From Marinomonas primoryensis (lineage in GTDB: Bacteria; Pseudomonadota; Gammaproteobacteria; Pseudomonadales; Marinomonadaceae), in contig NZ_CP054301.1 in NCBI RefSeq assembly GCF_013372285.1, positions 2,225,001 through 2,289,000 on the forward strand: DNA of 64,000 nt, in the 5' to 3' direction. The notes under the pieces are model-generated. The model was not told the DNA's origin. It did not search any database and saw only the letters and a list, made by a program, of their open reading frames with translations. This document shows positions 37,332 through 47,300 of the stretch, piece after piece (within the stretch, counting starts at the first letter, position 1; the number at the start of each line of letters is the position of its first letter). The position numbers and the translations under genes were made by a program.

Positions 37332-38930
37332 CTATAAGAACGCTAAACTGACCACAGAAAATAGCGCCGCCACCAGCGCATAAGCCAACATCGGAACTAT
37401 GGTACGTTTAATAATAAAGCCTTCTTGATTCGCCACACCCAAAATGGTCGACACGGCAATAATGTTATTAATACACACCATATTACCCATCGCAGCACCG
37501 GCCGATTGCAACGCCAGCACAAGCGTCACTGGCAGTCCAACTTGTTCCGCAATGCTCAATTGAATGCCACCAAAGGTTAAATTTGACACCGTCGCTGATC
37601 CAGAAAAGAACGACCCTAGCGCACCGAGTAACGCCGCGGCATAACCCCAACTGTCGCCGAGCAATCCAGCGAACGCTTGCGCTAACAGCAACATCGGCGC
37701 GTCGTTTCCACCTTGCATCATCAAATTCACCATCACCAATGCGCCCATCAACGACAACATTGGCAAAAACAACCGCCGCCCTGTATCACGAAACGCACTC
37801 ACAACACGCGTCCGAGACATTGCAAAAAGAGGAATACAAAGTAACGACACAATCAAAAATGGAATCATCGCTGGTACATAAAGGCTTTTGTATTGCCAGC
37901 TCACCTCTGTTCCCAAAATACTTTTGAGGCTAAACACCAAAGCCCGACTCACTTCAAACTCGGTTTCACCAAACCGCCATGTCCATAAAGGTGACATAGT
38001 ATTCAGTAAATCTTTCACTCCCCATTGCGGAACTCGTGTCACAATCAAAATCGCAATCAATAATACAAAAGGCAAAAATACTTTAACCACTTCCCATGTT
38101 TTCACCGGCTTATCAGGCAATGACATATCAATCTGAGAGTGTAGGCCGACACCTTTTTTCGCCAATACAACACTAAGAACCAACCCAACAGCACCCCCTA
38201 TTAATGCTGGAAACTCATAATTCCATTGAGCCAACAACACATAGGGAATCGTACAGCACAGAACACTCAATAAAATAAACCCAGCATTTTGGCGAATTTC
38301 TTGCCAGCCAAGCAAGAACCTCAAAGCAATAAAGGGAATCACTAATGCTGCAATACTGTTCAGCAAAGCGGTTAGTTGTGATATTTCTATGAACTGAACA
38401 TCTGAAAGAGACAAGCCTGACAAACCAAACCAAATTGGCGTACCCACCGCGCCAAAAGACACGGGAACCGAATTCATCACCAAAACAAAAATGGCCACTG
38501 GAATGATGGGGAAACCCAAACCAACAAGAATGGGTGCCGCAATCGCCGCTGGAGTACCAAACCCAGACGCCCCTTCAATCATAAAAGCGAAAGCCCAGCC
38601 GATAATCATCAACTGGGCTACCTTATTCGTACTGACACCTTTCAACCACTGACTTAGCACCGTCTCGGCACCAGAAAAAAACAGCATACGATTCAATAGA
38701 ATGGCACCAGCGACAATGGAAATAGGGGTTGATACAGACAAAATCCCCGCCATAATATTTGCACCTAACAAGCTCAGGTCCGCCTGAAACAAGAACAGTT
38801 GAATCAATGCAATCAAAAGAGCCGTCACGGGCAATGCAATATGCGAAGGCATAGCATTACGCTTTGTCATCACCCAAATCAGCAATAAAATAGGCAATAA
38901 AATAGGCAATCCTGATAACAATGTATTCAT
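37332..38930 (-). CDS. lctP: L-lactate permease (LctP family)
   Basis: 532 residues, slightly shorter than E. coli LldP (551), with 12 or more hydrophobic segments. Family stretches include FMIEGASGFGTPAAIAAPILVG split near residues 115-136, VSFGAVGTPIWFGL near 157, GALGSFFSGSATVSNLTFG near 437 and SAGAAMGNMVCINNIIA near 478. Members import lactate, and sometimes glycolate, with protons. AGGGGTAGGT precedes the ATG. No lactate dehydrogenase genes are next to it in this window, so the physiological acid is uncertain. Confidence 0.93.
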   Translation of the reverse strand: MNTLLSGLPILLPILLLIWVMTKRNAMPSHIALPVTALLIALIQLFLFQADLSLLGANIMAGILSVSTPISIVAGAILLNRMLFFSGAETVLSQWLKGVSTNKVAQLMIIGWAFAFMIEGASGFGTPAAIAAPILVGLGFPIIPVAIFVLVMNSVPVSFGAVGTPIWFGLSGLSLSDVQFIEISQLTALLNSIAALVIPFIALRFLLGWQEIRQNAGFILLSVLCCTIPYVLLAQWNYEFPALIGGAVGLVLSVVLAKKGVGLHSQIDMSLPDKPVKTWEVVKVFLPFVLLIAILIVTRVPQWGVKDLLNTMSPLWTWRFGETEFEVSRALVFSLKSILGTEVSWQYKSLYVPAMIPFLIVSLLCIPLFAMSRTRVVSAFRDTGRRLFLPMLSLMGALVMVNLMMQGGNDAPMLLLAQAFAGLLGDSWGYAAALLGALGSFFSGSATVSNLTFGGIQLSIAEQVGLPVTLVLALQSAGAAMGNMVCINNIIAVSTILGVANQEGFIIKRTIVPMLAYALVAALFSVVSLAFL

Positions 38931-39318
38931 ACCTACCCCTGCTTAATCAATGAATGTACTCACATTTACTAGACTACGTAATTTCGTTTTTTTTGCTGTG
39001 ATCATTGTCATGTTCACGCCTAAAAAATACGATCTACTAGTAAAAATAACATAAATTCAAACTTAGACTGGATGAGTGAATAAAGAATAAATAGACCTAG
39101 AGATGCGTTTATTTTTACAGTATGACAAAACAGTAATGTAAAAAAAGATCAAAGAAGCCGATAATAAACGCTCATATAAATGATTAGAAAAATCGGCCAA
39201 TCGACGGTAAAGTACCAACGAATTTCATATTGTTAATATCATTATTCTGACCAAAAACCGACCGAGCCACAAAGCCGACTTTCTTTGTCAGACATGCATA
39301 AAAAGGCGGACAGATAAC
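38931..39318. other. AT-rich intergenic region without a gene
   Basis: About 390 bases between the divergent permease and EAL genes. No supported ORF in either direction. It must hold both promoters. A CCGAT...ATCGG pair near 39160-39200 is the only structure I noticed and looks incidental. Confidence 0.5.
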
Positions 39319-40080
39319 ATGCAACAGAAGGATTTTCGAAAATTAGGCTGTGCAGAATGCGCGACTGGATGCGATTTAGGATTCGACTTCACGATGGCCT
39401 TTCAGCCGATTATTAACAGTCAAACAAAAACCGTTTTCGCACAAGAAGCCCTTGTTCGTGGTCTCAATAACGAAGGGGCTTTTCATGTTTTTCAGAACGT
39501 CAATGAAACCAACCGATATCGCTTTGATCAAAGTTGCCGTGTTAAAGCCATTCAACTGGCCGCCAAACTGGACGTCCACAAGCACAGTTTTCTAAGTATT
39601 AATTTTTTACCAAATGCGGTTTACAAACCTGAGCTTTGCATTCGAACAACACTAAATGCGGCAGAAGAATTTCATTTCCCAAAAGAAAAAATCATCTTCG
39701 AATTTACTGAAAATGAACAAATTATCGACAGCGTTCACCTAGAATCCATTATTCAGCACTATAAAGAACAAGGTTTTCTCACCGCGACAGATGATTTTGG
39801 TTCTGGCTTCAACGGCTTAAACCAACTAGCAGATCTAAACACTGACATCACTAAGATCGACATAGTGCTTATTAGAAACATAGACCAAGATAAAAAACGG
39901 CAAATAATAGTACGCAATCTGGTTAACTTATTTAACGAACTCAACATGATGATTGTTGCAGAAGGTGTAGAGACAAAAGCGGAATACCACACCTTACAAG
40001 ACATGGGCATTCACCTTTTTCAAGGCTATTACTTCGCCAGACCTAGCTTCGAATCTCTACCTGACATCAATTGGGGTTAA
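39319..40080 (+). CDS. EAL-domain cyclic-di-GMP phosphodiesterase with N-terminal Cys cluster
   Basis: 253 residues, almost all one EAL domain. The catalytic set looks complete: EALVRG (EAL signature, near 43), SINFLPNAV (Asn), FEFTENE (Glu), TATDDFGSGF (Asp-Asp), TKIDIVLI (Lys), VAEGVET (Glu) and FQGYYFARP (Gln). Active enzymes linearise c-di-GMP to pGpG with Mg2+ or Mn2+. The short N-terminus carries C-x2-C-x3-C (CAECATGC, residues 11-18), which could bind a metal or respond to redox state; no other sensor or membrane segment is present. It should lower c-di-GMP, opposing the GGDEF proteins at 56-62.6 kb. Confidence 0.92.
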   Translation: MQQKDFRKLGCAECATGCDLGFDFTMAFQPIINSQTKTVFAQEALVRGLNNEGAFHVFQNVNETNRYRFDQSCRVKAIQLAAKLDVHKHSFLSINFLPNAVYKPELCIRTTLNAAEEFHFPKEKIIFEFTENEQIIDSVHLESIIQHYKEQGFLTATDDFGSGFNGLNQLADLNTDITKIDIVLIRNIDQDKKRQIIVRNLVNLFNELNMMIVAEGVETKAEYHTLQDMGIHLFQGYYFARPSFESLPDINWG

Positions 40081-40084
40081 AAAG

Positions 40085-40115
40085 AACGGTTTCAGATTCC
40101 AGAAACCGTTTTTTT
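40085..40115 (+). terminator. Terminator after the EAL gene
   Basis: AACGGTTTC/GAAACCGTT stem, 8-nt loop, then TTTTTT, starting five bases after the stop. Confidence 0.85.
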
Positions 40116-40214
40116 AACCCGAAATAAGACCGAACCTTAGGCATCCACTTTATTCTTCAGGAGCATTCACGTATTTATAGTGGCTTTTCGATCTTACGTA
40201 TCGGATAGAAAGTC

Positions 40215-40406
40215 TCACTTAACTCTAGTAAGGCCTACCAATACACAAATCACACCACCAACCATGCCAACCCACGCTTCAATAGGCGTCTCTCCGCTTA
40301 ACGCTCGAGTCACCTGGGACGTCGCCGCATCGTAAATGTTATAACCCCATATCGCTAAAGCAACACCCGCAATAATTAGAATGATGCCGATGATTTTATT
40401 ATTCAT
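40215..40406 (-). CDS. Small DUF3185 membrane protein
   Basis: 63 residues with two transmembrane helices: IIGIILIIAGVALAIWGYNI (about 5-24) and WVGMVGGVICVLVGLT (about 45-60), separated by a loop TSQVTRALSGETPIEAW. This matches the DUF3185 family of small inner-membrane proteins of unknown function, as I remember it. GGAG sits before the ATG. The codon pattern and full match support a real gene despite its size. Monocistronic. Confidence 0.75.
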   Translation of the reverse strand: MNNKIIGIILIIAGVALAIWGYNIYDAATSQVTRALSGETPIEAWVGMVGGVICVLVGLTRVK

Positions 40407-40580
40407 ACTTACTCCAAATGGTTAAAAATTTAAGCACTTTAATGCAACATAATGACACAAATAACGTCACGATTTAAAAGATTCTCCTCTAGGGCTTAAA
40501 CACTCAACACTTTACCGTTAGAATGGCCTCGATTTGATATTCCTCTTATTGACTAATTTATTAGAGAGCGAGCAATCCAC

Positions 40581-40952
40581 ATGAAAGTACTTATTAATTT
40601 TATCCGCAACCTACTAGGCTACATCATTGCGATCATTGACCTGGTGACCCGCGGGCCAAAACTAAAGCGAACCCCTGAAAAACAAAAACAGATTAACAAT
40701 GAATTGAAACACCTATCGCTTTATCAATTTTATGCTTGCCCTTTTTGTATCAAAACACGCAGAGCCATGCACAAATTGAATCTGCCAATTGAAAAACGCA
40801 GTGCGTCAGAAGGCTCCCCTCATCGCGCTGCATTACTAGCCGGTGGCGGACAAATAAAAGTCCCTTGTTTACGTATTGAGCAAGAAGGCAAGGTTGAATG
40901 GTTATACGAATCTTCCGAGATCATCCGTTATCTTAAAACACATTTTGCGTAA
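40581..40952 (+). CDS. Membrane-anchored glutaredoxin/GST N-terminal-like protein
   Basis: 123 residues. One hydrophobic segment near the N-terminus (LINFIRNLLGYIIAIIDLV, about 4-22) is followed by a basic linker and a thioredoxin-fold domain. The redox motif CPFC (about 54-57, in FYACPFCIKTRRAMHKL) and the cis-proline stretch IKVPCLRIEQ (about 92) with YESSEIIRYL match glutaredoxins and GST N-terminal domains. It should reduce disulfides or glutathione adducts at the cytoplasmic face of the membrane. It stands alone with a bidirectional terminator after it. Confidence 0.83.
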   Translation: MKVLINFIRNLLGYIIAIIDLVTRGPKLKRTPEKQKQINNELKHLSLYQFYACPFCIKTRRAMHKLNLPIEKRSASEGSPHRAALLAGGGQIKVPCLRIEQEGKVEWLYESSEIIRYLKTHFA

Positions 40953-40997
40953 CTTTCGCTAAATCACTCTTTCTAAGAAATAACCACCACACGCATA

Positions 40998-41034
40998 AAA
41001 AAACGGCTTCTACTCTTAATAAAAGCCGTTTTTT
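40998..41034. terminator. Bidirectional terminator between glutaredoxin and rsuA genes
   Basis: AAAAAACGGCTT pairs perfectly with AAGCCGTTTTTT across a 13-nt loop, between convergent genes. Confidence 0.85.
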
Positions 41035-41061
41035 TATGAAGTTACAGAAAAATGGATAAAC

Positions 41062-41763
41062 TTATTGACTAAAAGACAGCGCTTCACTTTCTGTTAAATA
41101 GCGCCATTGCCCGACCTCAACATCTAATCGAACCTCGCCAATTTGTTCACGATGTAATAACACAACTCGATTCCCTACCGCCGAAAACATGCGCTTTACC
41201 TGATGAAACTTTCCTTCGGTGATCGTTAAAAGCACCTCATTCGAAGAAATCACTTCCAGCTTAGCAGGGCGTGTTAAACCTTCTTCGCCTTGTAATTGCA
41301 CGCCGTTTTTAAATCTAGTCGCAATACTTTCAGCTTGCTCTATCGTTAGCGCTCTAGAAAGTTCCACTCGGTATACTTTGCGACATTGCTTTGTTGGCGA
41401 CGTAATATTAAATGACCAACGCCCGTCATCAGTAATCAATACCAAACCGGTTGTGTCTGCGTCCAAACGCCCTGCGATATGCAACTCAGACGCTTTATCA
41501 ACCACTAGATAATTAAGTAGCGATGGATACGCTTCATCGATATTTGAGCAAATGGTTCCGGCTGGTTTATGCATGAGAATATAGCGAAAATCACGTGTTT
41601 TTAGCCTAGCCCCATTTAACATAATCGTGTTGTTTTCATGAACCTGAGTCGCTTCATCTCTTGCCATTTCACCATTAACGCTAACCTCACCAAGATGAAT
41701 ATGTTGAATCGCTTCAATTTTGGTTAACTCAGTGCTTTTACAAACAAACTTATCAAGACGCAT
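41062..41763 (-). CDS. rsuA: 16S rRNA pseudouridine(516) synthase RsuA
   Basis: 233 residues from MRLDKFVCKSTELTK, the standard RsuA start. The N-terminal S4 RNA-binding domain (about 1-58) precedes the catalytic domain with HIAGRLDADTTGLVLITDDG (catalytic Asp in GRLDADTTG, about 103) and ISEGKFHQVKRMF-like TEGKFHQVKRMFSAVGN (about 187). It makes pseudouridine 516 in 16S rRNA. The start is not certain: no Shine-Dalgarno precedes 41763, while a GTG at 41793 with AAGGA at seven bases would add ten hydrophobic residues. Divergent from rhlE. Confidence 0.9.
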   Translation of the reverse strand: MRLDKFVCKSTELTKIEAIQHIHLGEVSVNGEMARDEATQVHENNTIMLNGARLKTRDFRYILMHKPAGTICSNIDEAYPSLLNYLVVDKASELHIAGRLDADTTGLVLITDDGRWSFNITSPTKQCRKVYRVELSRALTIEQAESIATRFKNGVQLQGEEGLTRPAKLEVISSNEVLLTITEGKFHQVKRMFSAVGNRVVLLHREQIGEVRLDVEVGQWRYLTESEALSFSQ

Positions 41764-41954
41764 GATGAACAACATTAAGGGATAAAAGATCACGACATTA
41801 TCCTTTCTAAACAATATTTTTCAATGCTTCATTGATTTTTGCAACGTTCGAACAACAAGCCACCGCTTTTACGCTATACTGCGCCACATTGCCTTAGGGC
41901 AAATCTTATTGCCATCCTTACAACGACCATTACGACAATCTGTCCGAGCCTCAT

Positions 41955-43262
41955 ATGCCATTTTCAAAACTAGGATTATCAAAGCCCCTTTTACAAGCTA
42001 TCAAGGAGCTGGGATACAAAAAACCGACGCCAATCCAGACACAAGCTATTCCTGTCATTCTTGCAGGAAAAGACCTTGTTGCCACATCTCAAACCGGTAC
42101 TGGTAAAACCGCTGCGTTTGTTCTTCCTCTATTAGAGAAACTCAATAAAGAGCGGACATTAAGAGGCAAACGTATACGCGCACTTATTCTGACACCAACA
42201 CGTGAATTATCTGTTCAAGTAGAAGCCAATGTTGCCTTGTACAGTAAACATCTAAAACTCACTTCTATGGCCGTCTATGGTGGTGTTGATACCGAGCCAC
42301 AAAAGCAGCGTTTAATCGAAGGCGTTGATATTTTAGTGGCAACACCCGGTCGACTACTTGATTTAGCACATCAGCGAGCGGTACATTTTGATGAGCTTGA
42401 GGTCTTAGTTTTAGATGAAGCTGACAGAATGATAGACATGGGTTTCACCGATGAGCTATACAAAATACTAGATCGCTTACCGCCGCACCGCCAGAATCTA
42501 TTATTTTCGGCGACAATAACAGACAGTGTTCGCGAACTGGCTTATGATTTTTCTGATAGCAAAGTGAGTGAGCCTGCGACTGAGATCAAGATTTCACCAA
42601 GAACCAAAACAGCTCCAAATATCAAGCAATGGTTAATCACAGTCGATAAAGACACAAAATCTGCCTTGCTGAGCCATTTAATTAAAGAGCAAAAATGGGA
42701 TCAAGCGCTTATTTTTATCGAGAAAAAACACGGTGCAGCCAAGCTTGTTGATCAGCTTGCAAAACGTGGTATTGAAGCAGACTCCATTCATGGTGATAGA
42801 AGCCAAGCCATGCGTGAAAAAATCCTAACTGACTTCAAATCCGGCAAACTAAAATATTTGGTCGCCACCGGCGTTGCTGCTCGTGGTATTGATATTGGTG
42901 ATCTGAGCCGTGTTGTTAACTACGACTTACCCTTCAAGCCTGAAGAATATGTCCATCGTATTGGTCGAACAGGCCGTGCTGGTGCAGCAGGTGAAGCCAT
43001 TTCTTTTGTTGCAATGGGTGATTTTAAAAACCTATGCGCCATTGAAAGTCGTTTGAAACATATCATTGACCGAGAAGAAATTGACGAATTTCCGGTTAGA
43101 AAGACAGTGCCAGTTTCTGTATTGAACTTTATTCGTAAGAGCAAAGCGCCAGAACGCAAAGGCCCATCAAAACCTAGAAGCGGTTCCAAGGCTAAAGACA
43201 ACGTATCAAAGTCTAAAGACAAAGAGTCTAATAAAACTTCAGGTAAGAAAAACATTTTCTAA
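41955..43262 (+). CDS. rhlE: DEAD-box RNA helicase RhlE
   Basis: 435 residues. Helicase motifs in order: Q motif YKKPTPIQTQAIP (about 20-32), I SQTGTGKT, Ia PTRELSVQ, Ib TPGR, II DEAD (in VLVLDEADRMIDMGF), III SAT, V ARGID and VI HRIGRTGRAG. The C-terminal tail (about 385-435) is Lys/Ser-rich and disordered, typical of RhlE-type RNA binding. It unwinds short RNA duplexes with ATP, in ribosome maturation or RNA decay. The sequence VRELAYDFSDSKVSEPATEI supports RhlE over DbpA or SrmB. A TATACT -10-like box is at 41875-41880. Confidence 0.93.
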   Translation: MPFSKLGLSKPLLQAIKELGYKKPTPIQTQAIPVILAGKDLVATSQTGTGKTAAFVLPLLEKLNKERTLRGKRIRALILTPTRELSVQVEANVALYSKHLKLTSMAVYGGVDTEPQKQRLIEGVDILVATPGRLLDLAHQRAVHFDELEVLVLDEADRMIDMGFTDELYKILDRLPPHRQNLLFSATITDSVRELAYDFSDSKVSEPATEIKISPRTKTAPNIKQWLITVDKDTKSALLSHLIKEQKWDQALIFIEKKHGAAKLVDQLAKRGIEADSIHGDRSQAMREKILTDFKSGKLKYLVATGVAARGIDIGDLSRVVNYDLPFKPEEYVHRIGRTGRAGAAGEAISFVAMGDFKNLCAIESRLKHIIDREEIDEFPVRKTVPVSVLNFIRKSKAPERKGPSKPRSGSKAKDNVSKSKDKESNKTSGKKNIF

Positions 43263-43276
43263 TAAGGCTTAAAAGA

Positions 43277-43351
43277 GGCCAGATCTCTTAAACGCCACAT
43301 TAAATAGTAAAGTGAAAAATGTGCTCTTCTTAAAGGGATCTGGCCCTTTTT
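43277..43351 (+). terminator. Terminator after rhlE with long loop
   Basis: GGCCAGATC (43277-43285) pairs with GATCTGGCC (43337-43345), then CTTTTT. The 51-nt interior may fold further. Confidence 0.65.
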
Positions 43352-43472
43352 AGTGAGCCTTAGTTATCTTACTTAATAGGTTCCCCAACTCTAGATAGTA
43401 GAAAAAACCAACACTGAAGGTCATAAAGAACTCATGGATATGTAGATCGCGGAGAAAGGAGGGACTTTTTTA

Positions 43473-44306
43473 TTAAAACCTTCGATGGGAAAAACAAGGC
43501 ATTTTTTGCCGACAATCCTTTAACGCCTGTTTGGCTATGTTAAAAACAAAATACCCTGGCTGTTCTTGTAAACTGGCTAAGCGAACGCCTAGCGGAGAAT
43601 ACAAAGCACTGTGCCCATAAGTTTGTCTGGTTTCGTTGTGCCAACCACATTGATTAACGCCAAGCACATAACACTGATTCTCAATAGCCCGCGCTGACAA
43701 TAAAATATCCCAATGCGCCTTTCCCGTCACATAAGTAAACGCGGCAGGGACCAGCAAAACATCTGCCCCTAACTCAGCAAGTGCCCTGTACAATTCCGGA
43801 AAGCGCACGTCATAACAAATACTCAGTCCAATGCTAAAGCCGTCAACATCAATGACTTTTGGCGTCAAATCCCCTTTTTCAATAAAATCAGATTCTTTAT
43901 AAGAAGCCGCTTTATCATCAACCATCACATCAAATAAATGAATCTTGTCATAACGTTCAACTATAAGACCATCAGGTCCAATCACCCAACAGGTTTGCCT
44001 AACTCGACCATCAGCAACCACGTCACCATTAGGCGTATAAAGTGAAGGATGCGAACCAACAACAAGATAAATGGCGTGTTTTTTAGCCAATGCTAAAACT
44101 TTATCGAACAGTATTTTTTGAGAATCAGACTCTGCTAACCATCGCATGCCTTTTCCATAAAATAGAAAAACATTCTCAGGTAACACAACCAAACGCGCAC
44201 CGTCACTTACTGCAGAGTCAATAAGCCGTGTCACTTCAGTCAGATTATCTTGCCAACACCGAGTGCTAGTTAGCTGAATAGCCGCAACACAAAGAACCTC
44301 TTTCAT
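43473..44306 (-). CDS. Nitrilase/omega-amidase family hydrolase
   Basis: 277 residues, carbon-nitrogen hydrolase fold. The catalytic triad is visible: Glu in VVLPENVFLF (about 44), Lys in ERYDKIHLFD (about 118) and Cys in SICYDVRFPELYRALA (about 160). It resembles the bacterial Nit1/Nit2-type amidase that deaminates damaged glutathione, a common neighbour of yhdP and rng in gammaproteobacteria; the exact substrate is inferred. The ATG directly follows the yhdP stop codon (TAG-ATG), so it is translated as the last gene of the mreB-to-nitrilase run. Confidence 0.9.
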   Translation of the reverse strand: MKEVLCVAAIQLTSTRCWQDNLTEVTRLIDSAVSDGARLVVLPENVFLFYGKGMRWLAESDSQKILFDKVLALAKKHAIYLVVGSHPSLYTPNGDVVADGRVRQTCWVIGPDGLIVERYDKIHLFDVMVDDKAASYKESDFIEKGDLTPKVIDVDGFSIGLSICYDVRFPELYRALAELGADVLLVPAAFTYVTGKAHWDILLSARAIENQCYVLGVNQCGWHNETRQTYGHSALYSPLGVRLASLQEQPGYFVFNIAKQALKDCRQKMPCFSHRRF

Positions 44307-47300
44307 CTATTTAGACTTCCCTAGCGGATTATAACGAATAGGCGTCATAATAGGTTCATTAAAAGAGCCTTCTACTTTGTACTGCACACTCGTCACCTTT
44401 GAAAGTTGGTCACCAATTAGCTTGTCTGTAATGAAAAGCAGCCCTGCTAACTGAGGTGTTCCCCACAACAAACCCGCCAAAGGAAGCGCACCTGTTAAAG
44501 GGAACGTTGCTGTAAGTTTTTCATTTAAGGTTTCATTCACAATATTAGCTTCTCCTTCCACAGCGAGTTCTGCGGTAGGAGAAACAATGGAAATAGGAGA
44601 AATGGTTTTTAAAATACCTTTGTCTAAAGAAAGCGAGCCACTAAATTTATCGTATGTTAGTCCCGGCTTATAAACATCTGAAAAATCCAATGATAATCTG
44701 CGACTAAGCGCTCCAATATTAAAAATCCCTAAGACTTTAAGGAATGCTGGCAGCTCTTCAACCTTTTGGAAGTTGCCATTCTCTGCAGAAAAGGCAATAT
44801 GTCCCGACACTGACTCACGATCAAAGTAAAAAGGGTGCCCTTTCCAATTGAGTACAACATCAATCTTATATTTTTTTGAAGAAACAAAAGCATCATTCGA
44901 AAATTTACGAGTTAACTCGGCAAGATCTTCGCCACCTGTTGCAATAACCAACTCAACACTAGAGTCCTCTTCTTTATCGTGCCAAAACAAACTCCCTTGG
45001 AAGCTACCCGTCTTTAATTTTGACGTGATTGGGTCGATTCGAACGCCATCGCCCTCTCTATGAAGTGTTAATTGCCAGTCTCCATAGGGTTTTTGATTAA
45101 AATAAAGCTGATCAACAGAAAGCACCATGTTAGGAATTTGTTTTGCTGAAATAGGCGATTCATTCATATTTGGAGAAGCTTCAGCGGTATCTGATGGCGC
45201 CGTATTCCAACTCAAAAAGCCAAAATGGAGGTTAGGAATCCCTTCTTTATTTATTAAAGAAAAGTTCATTTCATCGGAACTAACGAAAAGCGATTTACCA
45301 TTAGCAACATTGTAGTCAACCTTGAAGTTATGCCACGTGTTATCAGCGTTAACAACAACCTCATCAACAATCAAATCGACTCGGCTTAACCACTCAGGAA
45401 ATTCAGGAATCGATACCCCACTAGAAGGTTTAGATGCATCACCAGATAGGTCGGCAAAAACTGATTGCCAATCTTGGACATAAAAACGTTCAAAATCACC
45501 TGTCAGTACCAACCCCTTAGGAATAGATGAGCTCAACACTTGATCTTGAGTACCACTCAAAATAAGCTCACCACCAACAAATTCATTGTCTTGTAGAAAA
45601 AATCTCGCTTTAGACAACGACTCATAATCCATATCAACAACAAGATCTTTTTCATGTTGCATCACTTTTATTCGCAATAACCTAGCATCTTGCGCAGCTT
45701 TACCCACAGGCTCAGGCAGATCAATGCTAACGCCGATCAAATCACTGTCAACAGTTAGATCTATCTGTCCATCTTGGGCCTGATTAACAAGCAATGTCGC
45801 CGTGTAGGCAGGCTGACCAGATACCTTCTTAACGGCTGCTGCAGGTAGCTGACGCCACGCAGCAACCTCACTGACATCAACAACACCTGAAAGGTCACCT
45901 ACAACCGCAAACCCTCCGCTCTCGGTAACATTCGAAGACAGTTCAAGGCGTGAAGTACCGCCTAAGACTTTTATATCAAAGCCGGAATTAGTAATGCCGT
46001 CGTTCGAGCTATAATTTAAACGACCATTTTGAATTTGAGATAAAAGGTCTATTTCTTTTATCAATAACTGATTACCTTTAAAGATTAGCCCTAACTCCAC
46101 CCTAGGCTCCACTTCTTCTGAAAAAGGAATGCCAATCTCGAAACTGCTTTTCACATCACCTGTCAACTGCCAATTGTCAAAAGGCAGAAGCACCGTATTC
46201 GCTAATGGTGTCGCTCTCAATGCGGTCAAAATAGTCGAAGACTTGGCATTAACGCTGCCCTTTAGATTTAACCAATTAGCAGAACCGTCCGAGATGGGAA
46301 CCGTTAGCAAAAGATTTTTTACTGGCAAATTCAACAAAGAGGCAGATTTTACATTTACAGAAACACCAAATTCATCATATTCAAAAAAGGCATTAACCTT
46401 AGTGGCCGATGGCCAATTTTTGTCAAAGGCCACGTCCACATCACTAACCGCCATTTGCACCCTAGCATGAGGCTCTGCATCATCAGTTAATTCGCTTTGT
46501 AGCAATACATCGACACTGTCTACCTGTCCTGCTTTAGAGCCTGCAAACGCCTCTTGAATCCAAGACACTAAGTCATCCCCGAGTGCCTTTGGAGGAAGAT
46601 ATGTTAAGCGATCAGAAAGAGGTAAATTTCGCCCATGTAGATCTAATGAAATCCAATCTGGCTCAGTATCGCGAACCTCTAACCGAAACCCACCACTGAT
46701 ACCTGCGCCATTGCGCTGAACAGACAGATCACGTCCACTGACCAAAAAGACATCTTGCTGCTTTTGCCAACTTACATAGCCAGACAACAGCTCAGTACGC
46801 CATGACTCGTCATAAACAGTATCAAAACCTATTTCACTGCCTTTTCCACGAAAATCAAGGTAACCATTATCGTCCGATAAACTAAAAACGGCATTGATAT
46901 TGTTTGCTTTGGGAATACCGTTATAAGCTTGAACTGAGGCTGACTGTAGATTACTTAGAAATTGGAAAGCAAAGACATCACCTTCACGCCACAAACGGAC
47001 AGTGCCGTTTCTAGCCATCCCATTAGGGTCAAGCCCTGTCAAGATTTTTGCGGCGTTAGATTCTTCAGGTAAAAAATAGGACGTGATTTTATTCGCTAAA
47101 CCGAGATCAATTTGATTAAAACTCATATTTGAGCGATGAGTAACGGACGACCAGTCAAATGCCAAATCCGAAGCAGGATACTCAGTGCCGCCTTGATCTT
47201 TAATGAGCATATTGTGCACATCTATTCTCACACCAGGGCGTTTCTGAGAGTAACGAAGCTTAACCGAAGACGTGGTGCTATAAGTTTTTCCATCAGCAAA

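Noticed and set aside
37583..37927. 114-codon ORF antisense to the lactate permease gene
   Set aside because: Composition mirrors the membrane-protein gene; no start signal or homology that I recognise.
39155..39200. CCGAT...ATCGG pair in the EAL/permease gap as an operator or attC
   Set aside because: Short arms, long unpaired centre, and no cassette-like gene beside it.
46129..46470. 113-codon plus-strand ORF inside yhdP
   Set aside because: Antisense to a well-conserved long gene, no ribosome binding site and no recognisable domain.
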